Source: an uncultured bacterium (GTDB lineage: Bacteria > Bacteroidota > Bacteroidia > Bacteroidales > CAIWKO01). From it: DNA of 52,699 nucleotides. Positions 46,483 to 52,699 of the stretch are shown here, piece by piece. The stretch spans positions 1 through 52,699 of the forward strand of contig CAIOYH010000209.1 of NCBI GenBank assembly GCA_903862465.1. The letters run 5' to 3'. Position 1 is the first letter of the stretch; each line of letters starts with the position of its first letter. A program made the position numbers and the translations under genes. The notes below the pieces were generated by a model. That model saw only the letters and a program-made list of their open reading frames with translations, did not search any database and was not told the origin of the DNA.

Positions 46483-47811
46483 TCATAGTCCCCCCTTACC
46501 AACATACAAACTCAGCGGGCTTTTCAATTCAACTTTCAATACAGTCATATATTTGTCGTTCACTTTTTCTGGAACATGAATATACACCAATCCGGGCACT
46601 TTACTCCACGAAATTTTCCCAACAAGTTTCCAGTCCAAGACCGTATTGCTTCCCACCACACTTACGCTTTTAATTTCAGAATTCAAGCCTTTGATGGTGA
46701 TATCGCCATTGGCATGCCCGGGAATAAAAAGGTAAAGCGTGGTTGAATCCTTCGACAGCGAAGAAGGTCCATAAAAATGTCCTAGCGACATACCACCAAT
46801 AGTTCCGAAAATGGCTTCACTATGTTTATTGGTCCATGTCCCGAGTTCTTGCAAAATATTCTCCTGTGCTGCCGGAATCGTGCCGTCCTCCTTTGGTCCT
46901 ATATCCAACAACAAATTCCCTCCCAAACTGATAGCATCAGCAAAAATGGATATGATTTCGTAAGGAGTTTTAAAGTTCGTATCTTCATCCGCTGCATAGC
47001 CCCACGAATCATTGGTGGTCATACACAGTTCCCAATACGGCAAGGCAGGGCGTGTGACGGGGAAATTTTGTTCGGGCGTATCATAATCTCCATAGCCTTG
47101 CAAACGCCCGTTGATGATGGTATTCGGATTTGATTTCAGAATGAGAGAGCGGATATAATCTGCACGCCATTCGCCTGCACTGTGTTCCCAATCGCCATCA
47201 AACCACATCAGGTCGGGATTATACAGACTCAACAACTCCTTAATCTGCCCATGACAAAACTTCAGGAATCTGCCCCAACGGACGGGATCTTCAGCAGCAT
47301 CGTAGCGTGATGAGTCTTTCAGAAAACCGGGATAATCAGCATAACTCCAATCAATGAGGGAATAATAGAGTCCTACTTTGATGTTGCGGTCGCGCAAAGC
47401 TTTCACGAAAGGGGAGAGCACATCGCGTTTGGCGGGTGCTAGTTTTGGAATGCTCAAATCGTTCATTTTGGTGTCCCACAGCGCCACCCCGTCGTGATGT
47501 TTGGATGTGATGACCGCATAGCGTGCACCACTTGATTTTATCAGCGAAGCCCAATAGTCGGGCTTGTAGTTTTTGGCGGTGAAGCCCTTGATTTGCTTCA
47601 TGTAGTCCGCATGAGAAATATGCTTATTGTGAAAAGCCCAAGATTCGGAAGTGGGGTTCACGGCATAAATTCCCCAATGGATAAAAATGCCCAACTTGGC
47701 ATCTGAAAACCATTGCATTTTGCGAACATCGGAAGTTGTGTTGTTTTGCGAGAAGGTACTTTTTTGTAGAAATACAGAACAAATCAGAAGGAGTAAGATA
47801 CTTTTTTTCAT
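46483..47811 (-). CDS. Alpha-L-fucosidase, GH29 (second copy)
   Basis: About 442 residues from the ATG at 47811, which begins the signal peptide (MKKSILLLLICSVFLQKSTF); the open frame extends 9 codons upstream. GH29 motifs are AKLGIFIHWGIYAVN near residue 39, YAVITSKHHDGVALWDT near 97, and the nucleophile Asp in NPDLMWFDGDW near residue 204. It is probably a different GH29 subfamily from the first copy, given the different loops. The pair may split alpha-1,2, 1,3 or 1,4 linkages, which cannot be told here. It lies 84 bases upstream of the DUF4838 gene on the same strand. Confidence 0.93.
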   Translation of the reverse strand: MKKSILLLLICSVFLQKSTFSQNNTTSDVRKMQWFSDAKLGIFIHWGIYAVNPTSESWAFHNKHISHADYMKQIKGFTAKNYKPDYWASLIKSSGARYAVITSKHHDGVALWDTKMNDLSIPKLAPAKRDVLSPFVKALRDRNIKVGLYYSLIDWSYADYPGFLKDSSRYDAAEDPVRWGRFLKFCHGQIKELLSLYNPDLMWFDGDWEHSAGEWRADYIRSLILKSNPNTIINGRLQGYGDYDTPEQNFPVTRPALPYWELCMTTNDSWGYAADEDTNFKTPYEIISIFADAISLGGNLLLDIGPKEDGTIPAAQENILQELGTWTNKHSEAIFGTIGGMSLGHFYGPSSLSKDSTTLYLFIPGHANGDITIKGLNSEIKSVSVVGSNTVLDWKLVGKISWSKVPGLVYIHVPEKVNDKYMTVLKVELKSPLSLYVGKGGL

Positions 47812-48171
47812 GAAACTATAAGATTTAGGATGAAGCAATCAAGGATAAGAACACTATGTTGTAGCGAAAGCGAACAATAGGCATGCCCTCAGCAAAAGTC
47901 GAATCAAGCCTTCGACTCCAATTGCTGCCTACGAACCACACTGAACGAACTGATTTTACCATCGAGTTATTTGGACAAAATATTTTGTGCAAATTTATAC
48001 ATTTATAAATAATATCTTCTCTTCTTTTTGATTATTCTTTGTTTAAAACAAAGATTCTGTCCAAAAGCAAATTTTGTTGTCGTACTTACAGCGATTTATT
48101 TGTTTATAAGTTGGAATATAAAAAAGTAATATGGCAAAAGTTTTTAATATTGATTCAGTAAATGTAACCTA
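47812..48171. other. Gene-free stretch upstream of the second GH29 gene
   Basis: It holds a minus-strand -7 element TAAATTTG (47997-47990) and a perfect 14-bp palindrome ACAAAATATTTTGT (47975-47988) just downstream of it, a possible operator for the glycan operon. No gene is seen. Confidence 0.45.
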
Positions 48172-49932
48172 TTATCTACAAACCGTCATCTTCCCCACAC
48201 TTATCCTTTTCCCTGCTGCTTGTAGCGAATACACATAAATACCGTTTGATAATCCTGCATCAGTAACGATGAAACGGTTTATTCCTGACTGGATTTCAAT
48301 CGGAATATGTTTTACCTTTCTGCCCATAATATCGGTGATGCAGAGAGCAGCATCTTTCAACAGGGTATTATCAGAAGCTTCAACCACAATTTCTGTTTGC
48401 CCTGCAAAAGGATTCGGAGTATTCTGATGCATCACAATACCCCAATTCATGATGGCGTTACTCTCAATGCCGAGGGGTTGAAAGGTGTATTCTTCACTAA
48501 ACAAACTCTCCACAGTGTTTTGTACATTGGCAACACTCAAGAAGGTAGTATTGGTCATACTAAGACCGCTTACAAAGAATTTATTCGTATTTGTAAAAGT
48601 AAGAACCGTATCAAAATTCAAACTTCCCGTATGACGAGTCCGAATGCCAATTCTGTAGTGTCTGTAAACACTGTCGGCGTTTTTCATTTCGATGTGTACC
48701 GTATCGCCCGAGAAACTAAATAGGGGAGTAGGAGCGGGAGGAGCAATGGCTAGCCATCCCAAATTAACACCATTCATAATGATGTTTCTTCTCAAATAAT
48801 TTGGATTCACAAATAAGCTGTCAATAATTCCATCAGGGGGCGACGACACATCCATTCCTAAGATATCGTCACTCGTGTGTTGTCGGTCGGGAGGGGTGCC
48901 GCTGCCATTTCCATGTTCATTCTTCGATGTAAATCTGATGGCAGTATAGCCTTTTTGACGAAAAGGAATATGGTCGCCACTGCGCCCCACGCGGTCTTCA
49001 TACATGATAATATCCACAGTCATGGGCGTAGCAAGCAGTGGGTTGATGCGTTCCACTTGATGAAGCTGTATATAACGTGCCAATTGTTTATGCGGCGATT
49101 TCCAAGCGCTGTCATTGCTTTGCGAATAAGAAAAGATGCGCACATGGGTGCTATCTATCGCATCCAAACCCGGGCAGGAAGGAGCAGAAGACGTTTGCCC
49201 GCAAATAACCCCGCCTATCACATCATTATTAAACACCGAACGTATTTTAATATTCTTGCTATACAAATAGCTCGACAAAGCCGTAGCGCCATACAAACCT
49301 TGGTCTTCGCCCGTAACCGACGCAAACATTATCGTATGATTGAAACTATAGCGACTCATAATCCTTGCAAGTTCCATCACCAAGACTGTGCCCGAACCAT
49401 TGTCTTCCATGCCCGGAGAATAGCAAGCCGTGTCGCATACTCCTTGGCAACGCGTATCGTAATGTCCCTCCACCACCAATATCTCTTTATTACTCGTGTC
49501 GAGTCCGGGCAAAAGCGCCAACACATTGCGGTGGTGGGTTTGTCCACACACGCTCACATCAAAATCCAAATACGAAGTCACCAATCGGTTCTCGCAGTCG
49601 GTGCTAAATTCGTTATACTTGCCATAAATCCATCGTCTCACAGCACCAATGCCATGCGTTTGCGAAACAGTATCTGAACCTGTATTGCGATTATGATAGC
49701 TATCTATCTTAACCAAATAGCTCCACAAACTATCTTTCGAAACGCGGTTCACGATTCCTTTTAGCATAGAATCAGGATGATTGATGATGGTAGTAGGCGT
49801 ATAAGTGGCAGGGTTATAGTTGCCCTGTAGGATGTTCAGCGCTGCGGAATTGCTCAAAGTGATATTGGTTTGAGCAAGGCATATCATCTGAAATGCCAAC
49901 AATAATAAGGTAAAGGATAACAGTTTTTTCAT
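48172..49932 (-). CDS. M28 family zinc peptidase with T9SS type A sorting domain
   Basis: A 586-residue exported peptidase with a signal peptide (MKKLLSFTLLLLAFQMICLA). The catalytic M28 domain has EGHYDTRC near residue 156 (zinc His and Asp), PGMEDNGSGT near 175 (bridging Asp) and VTGEDQGLYG near 215 (catalytic Glu pair). The last about 80 residues form a T9SS type A signal (TPNPFAGQTEI, ITDIMGRKVK, SNGIYVYSL, GKMTV), so it is exported through the type IX system and probably surface-attached. It could release peptides from glycoproteins worked on by the neighbouring glycosidases, which is inference. Confidence 0.93.
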   Translation of the reverse strand: MKKLLSFTLLLLAFQMICLAQTNITLSNSAALNILQGNYNPATYTPTTIINHPDSMLKGIVNRVSKDSLWSYLVKIDSYHNRNTGSDTVSQTHGIGAVRRWIYGKYNEFSTDCENRLVTSYLDFDVSVCGQTHHRNVLALLPGLDTSNKEILVVEGHYDTRCQGVCDTACYSPGMEDNGSGTVLVMELARIMSRYSFNHTIMFASVTGEDQGLYGATALSSYLYSKNIKIRSVFNNDVIGGVICGQTSSAPSCPGLDAIDSTHVRIFSYSQSNDSAWKSPHKQLARYIQLHQVERINPLLATPMTVDIIMYEDRVGRSGDHIPFRQKGYTAIRFTSKNEHGNGSGTPPDRQHTSDDILGMDVSSPPDGIIDSLFVNPNYLRRNIIMNGVNLGWLAIAPPAPTPLFSFSGDTVHIEMKNADSVYRHYRIGIRTRHTGSLNFDTVLTFTNTNKFFVSGLSMTNTTFLSVANVQNTVESLFSEEYTFQPLGIESNAIMNWGIVMHQNTPNPFAGQTEIVVEASDNTLLKDAALCITDIMGRKVKHIPIEIQSGINRFIVTDAGLSNGIYVYSLQAAGKRISVGKMTVCR

Positions 49933-50051
49933 TAGGCAGCGTTTATTAAGGTGTTGATGAATTAACTTCGCAATAAATATTTCACTGCAAAGGTAATTAT
50001 TTTTGATTATCCCATCTTACAAACTATCTTCCTAAAATAAAATCCCCCTCC

Positions 50052-50789
50052 TTATTTCGCCCACAAATCATATCCATACCACGTTCCCTCGCCATAGTTG
50101 CCATCATCCGACACAAACACAAGCCCATGAGCACACGACAACGAAAACCCATACGAACCATCCGAAATCTCTACAGATTTAACCTTTTTGCCTTCTAAAT
50201 CATATACATAAATGGTTTTGATGGCAGAATCCCAGGTGTAAAGATATTTCCCATCGGTTGCCACACAGTCGCTACCCGTCAATACGTCTGTGCCGCATTC
50301 CAATTCATAAAAAACATCCACAGGTGTGCCATCGGGCCATGAAGAAACATTCACATCCCCATACATATTATCGTAAACTAATGTTCCGTCAGGGCTCATG
50401 GCTATGCATGCTTGTTCGCCCTCATACAGTTCGGCATAAATCAACTCAACAGTGCCGGTTTTCAAATCCTTAATTTTGTAGATATTTCTATCGTAAGTAT
50501 TCACATAAAAGTTTTTATCGGTTTCGTTATACATAAGCGAACGTGAATCCAAGATGAGTGGATAGCTTTCTATAAACTTGCCGCGAAACGAATATTTATG
50601 AATACTGCCGCTATCGGCAATGCCGCCATTGATGCAATAATAATACGACCCGTCGGAAGTAATATGCATATTATGCGTCTTGGGGAGGTCATGAAAGCTG
50701 AAAACAGGTTTTAAAACTTGCGCTTGAGCTGCAAACGAAAGTACAACAAATGCGATCACAAATAAAGTGTTCGAGATACATTTTTTCAT
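50052..50789 (-). CDS. Secreted beta-propeller-like protein
   Basis: About 245 residues from the ATG at 50789, which begins the signal peptide (MKKCISNTLFVIAFVVLSFAA); the longer frame starts 18 codons upstream without a signal. The mature part repeats blade-like strands: DGSYYYCINGG, DKNFYVNTYDRNIYKIKD, DGTLVYDNMYGD, DGKYLYTWDSAIKTIYVYD. It resembles a short YncE/NHL-like propeller. The ligand or partner is unknown. It is a single gene. Confidence 0.65.
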   Translation of the reverse strand: MKKCISNTLFVIAFVVLSFAAQAQVLKPVFSFHDLPKTHNMHITSDGSYYYCINGGIADSGSIHKYSFRGKFIESYPLILDSRSLMYNETDKNFYVNTYDRNIYKIKDLKTGTVELIYAELYEGEQACIAMSPDGTLVYDNMYGDVNVSSWPDGTPVDVFYELECGTDVLTGSDCVATDGKYLYTWDSAIKTIYVYDLEGKKVKSVEISDGSYGFSLSCAHGLVFVSDDGNYGEGTWYGYDLWAK

Positions 50790-50908
50790 GGTAATAGATT
50801 TTAAGTTAATACATAAAAGAACAATTCGATTATGATGATGCAAAGGTAAGGATAAAAACTTTGTTTTGGATGATGATATTTATGCGGATGCATGAATTTA
50901 GGAATGTG

Positions 50909-50962
50909 AACCACTAAGGCACTAAGAGCACTAAGTTACACTAAGAAATCCTAGCAATAGAA
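50909..50962. repeat. CACTAAG dispersed repeat, copy 2
   Basis: It matches 30075-30128 at 45 of 54 positions, in the same strand orientation. It lies downstream of the array-C gene, whereas copy 1 lies upstream of array B. Confidence 0.75.
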
Positions 50963-50992
50963 AAATAAAACAATCCAACAATAGAGCAAAAA

Positions 50993-51020
50993 AAAAGCTT
51001 GCCCTTTCGAGCAAGCTTTT
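50993..51020 (-). terminator. Rho-independent terminator of the array-C gene
   Basis: AAAAGCTTGC and GCAAGCTTTT arms around an 8-base loop with A/T runs, about 70 bases after the stop at 51092. Confidence 0.85.
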
Positions 51021-51091
51021 CTTCATCACAAATTAGAAATCAAAAAAACTATAGTTATGCCTGACTAAAGTTCAAAATAAAATATTCCTGA

Positions 51092-51706
51092 TTAGGTAAT
51101 AGTCAAGAATATAGGTCCCTCCCAACCGGTTACTTCGTTGGCTCTTATGGGACGATGAAAGAAAGCATACTCAACCTTTTCCAGATTGGGGATTTCAATA
51201 TTAGCATGAGTGTCGCCATCAGGATAAATTCTATTGGTGAAATTCACCAAATCCTTAGTGCAATACCACATGTGAGCCACGGCATCGCCTCTGGCGGTGA
51301 GGAAAGCACTTTGAGGTTGCAGCCCTTTTTTCACTTTAAATGATTGCGGACCTCTTTTCACTTGTTTCTTTTCGTCCATGCCCGCACTGTGAATGATGGC
51401 AATGCTTTCTTCTGCACTCAAACCGGGTACATTGGCAGCATTTTCTACAAAATTACCCAAGGCAGTCAAATCACCCATCACCACCTTACGCCATACTTTG
51501 ATGTTGGGTTGTTTGTTTTCCGAAATTGGCGCATTGATAGCTGCGACTAGCTTTACTATATTGGTTTTTGTCAATGCAACTCGAGCTACCGTGTCTTCGG
51601 CTTCAAAATTTGCATTGTCAGTCATACTAGTTGTGTAATGAATGCCATCTTCCGCCAAATCTGAGTTGTTTTTCGAGTCTAATTCTAATTTTACTTGGAA
51701 TGCCAT
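51092..51706 (-). CDS. Array-associated protein C
   Basis: A 204-residue protein of unknown function, paralogue of the protein at 30770. I start it at the ATG at 51706 (MAFQVKLEL, matching MKFNVRLGF). The longer frame to 51742 begins upstream of the likely -7 element and would not be in the transcript. Shared blocks: ESIAIIHSAGM, GDAVAHMWY, LVNFTN, YAFFHRP, GWEGPIFLTI. The N-terminal and middle parts are helical, and the C-terminal half is beta-rich, FnIII-like. There is no signal peptide. A 21-bp array lies about 260 bases upstream of the start, and a strong terminator ends the unit. Confidence 0.8.
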   Translation of the reverse strand: MAFQVKLELDSKNNSDLAEDGIHYTTSMTDNANFEAEDTVARVALTKTNIVKLVAAINAPISENKQPNIKVWRKVVMGDLTALGNFVENAANVPGLSAEESIAIIHSAGMDEKKQVKRGPQSFKVKKGLQPQSAFLTARGDAVAHMWYCTKDLVNFTNRIYPDGDTHANIEIPNLEKVEYAFFHRPIRANEVTGWEGPIFLTIT

Positions 51707-51729
51707 AATTGTAGGTTTTAAAATTTTTA

Positions 51730-51737
51730 CAAATGTA
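51730..51737 (-). promoter_or_regulatory. -7 element of the array-C gene
   Basis: Minus-strand TACATTTG followed by TAAAAATTTT, 23 bases before the ATG at 51706. The same TTTGTAAAA word follows the -7 of the paralogue at 30770. Confidence 0.55.
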
Positions 51738-51960
51738 ATCATTATTTTGAAAATACACTATGCCAAATGAAGATTAACCTAACTTTAACCTTTGTAGTCT
51801 GTCGAAACATCAAAATATTGATTCAAAAATTCGTTTAAATAATTATGTATATTGCTATTTATTAAGTATATAAAACTTGATTATCCTTAAATATAAAAAC
51901 AAATACAACCAAAAAGATTAATTTTAGAATTTCAAGGAAAATATTTATAATGCAAAAAAG

Positions 51961-51968
51961 TACATTTG
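51961..51968 (+). promoter_or_regulatory. -7-like element abutting array C
   Basis: TACATTTG on the plus strand ends at the first base of array C, so a transcript from it would run through the array, away from the array-C gene. No clear -33 element. Confidence 0.3.
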
Positions 51969-52254
51969 TCTGATAAAGGATACCATAAGTCAGATAAAAG
52001 ATACCATTAGTCTGCCAAAGGATACCATTAGTCTGATAAAGGATACCATATATCTGATAAAGGATACCAGATGTCTGATAAAGGATACCATAAGTCTTAT
52101 AAAGGATACAATATGTCTGATAAAGGATACCATAAGTCTGATAAAGGATACCATAAGTCTGATAAAGGATATCAATTGTCTGATAAAGGATATCAGATGT
52201 CTGATAAAGGATACCATTTATCTGATAAAGGATATCAGATGTCTGACAAAAGCT
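51968..52254. repeat. Tandem array C, exact 21-bp period
   Basis: Thirteen full units and one decayed unit begin at 51968, 51989, 52010 and so on to 52241, all in exact 21-base steps. The core is GATAAAGGATACC. The next two to four bases vary (CATAA, CATTA, CAGAT, CAATT). Some joints form perfect dyads such as TATCAGA-TG-TCTGATA. There are no spacers. Confidence 0.95.
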
Positions 52255-52468
52255 CTCCCTTTTTATTTATAAGCTTATTTACTGTTACTTACAAAGGCTC
52301 ATTTTTTCTGTTTTCGCCCCCGCTCTCCCTAATCCATCTCCAAATGATGCTATGCGCTGTCTTCTTTTTGTTTTTGTTCGGCAGATTTCACCACATTCGG
52401 ATTTTGTTTTCTGGTCTTGAAGGTACGTTATATTTGTAAATGAAAATTCATAAAAAAATATAAAAAGT

Positions 52469-52498
52469 TTTGTATTTGAGAAAAAAGTTGTAACTTTG
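52469..52498 (+). promoter_or_regulatory. Promoter of the gene at the window end
   Basis: TTTG (52469-52472), 18 bases, then TAACTTTG (52491-52498). Confidence 0.55.
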
Positions 52499-52574
52499 TT
52501 GGTGTGGAAAAAATGGTTAGCTTTATAACTAAGAACCATAAGTTCAAAAATTATCATTTTTAAATATAGTATTT

Positions 52575-52699
52575 ATGAAAGAAATTTTACCCTATTACGA
52601 AGTATTATTTGACGATTTAAAAAATCATTTTATAGGATATTTTCTGATTTCAAGAGATTTTAAACTTTTTATGACTGAAAGTGGTGTTTATCAGAAGTG
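52575..52699 (+). CDS. Partial gene at the window edge
   Basis: 41 codons from the ATG at 52575, open to the end of the window (MKEILPYYEVLFDDLKN...). It has its own promoter about 80 bases upstream. Too short to assign a family. Confidence 0.5.
   Translation, partial: MKEILPYYEVLFDDLKNHFIGYFLISRDFKLFMTESGVYQK

Larger units (their letters stand above)
51707..52574. other. Noncoding region holding tandem array C
   Basis: AT-rich sequence, the array (51968-52254), then about 320 bases with no convincing gene before the partial gene at 52575. The frames 51990-52217 (-) and 52071-52439 (+) derive from the array; 52285-52557 (-) has no family features. Confidence 0.6.

Noticed and set aside
17345-52254. 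CRISPR arrays
   Set aside because: The repeats are contiguous without spacers and no cas gene is present.
51990-52439. Frames over array C (SDKGYHK on plus, MVSFIRL on minus)
   Set aside because: Same artefact of a period divisible by three. The plus-strand frame is broken by TAG in the second and third units.
52285-52557. 90-residue minus-strand frame at the right end
   Set aside because: No recognisable domain, and it overlaps a good plus-strand promoter.

Overview
The window reads as a chromosomal segment of a Bacteroidota bacterium (Chitinophagales/Sphingobacteriales-like is a guess). The grounds are promoters of the TAnnTTTG type, a T9SS C-terminal sorting signal, a carboxypeptidase-regulatory-domain TonB receptor with an HYC_CC_PP-type partner, a GWxTD-domain protein, small CKK-type lipoproteins, and dispersed noncoding repeats made of CCAAATACCAAG and CACTAAG words.

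Layout. 1-7600 is a compact minus-strand defence-type operon: XRE regulator, TPR protein with an HExxH motif, unknown 117-residue protein, MazG-like pyrophosphohydrolase, EVE-McrB-like AAA+ GTPase and a DUF2357/PD-(D/E)XK nuclease in the McrC position. Its regulator promoter is bracketed by two 12-bp operator copies, and the second gene is frameshifted at a run of ten G. 7600-16400 is mostly housekeeping: M48 protease, SRPBCC protein, YdcF-like protein, a large TPR protein, argS and a Cys-rich secreted protein. 18100-29900 carries a Gre-like factor, tRNA-Ser(CGA), a metal-type TonB receptor with its Cys-rich partner, an unusual tRNA-Gly(CCC), a coiled-coil membrane protein, a B12-binding radical SAM protein, prmC, an RlmI-like methyltransferase, a 3-methyladenine DNA glycosylase and a GT-C glycosyltransferase. 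32600-36200 has a MITE-like element, two GT2 glycosyltransferases and a GWxTD protein. 36350-50000 starts at tRNA-Ser(TGA) with a remnant integrase N-terminus. It then holds a secreted glycan-degrading cluster (GH38, GH3, two GH29, DUF4838) and a T9SS-exported M28 peptidase.

The most striking signal spans three separated places. Each of three small proteins of unknown function (16481-17215, 30770-31387, 51092-51706) has an array of tandem repeats of exactly 21 bp upstream of its start: 17345-17660, 30199-30440 and 51968-52254. The arrays keep strict 21-bp phase over 12-15 units but have unrelated unit sequences. No other 21-bp array and no other member of these protein types was found in the window. 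The second and third proteins are clear paralogues. The first has a similar layout, helical N-terminus then a beta-rich C-terminus ending around a W and a last strand. I know of no described system of this kind. The association is direct observation; any function is inference.

All gene names rest on motif recognition by eye. No database search or structure prediction was run.
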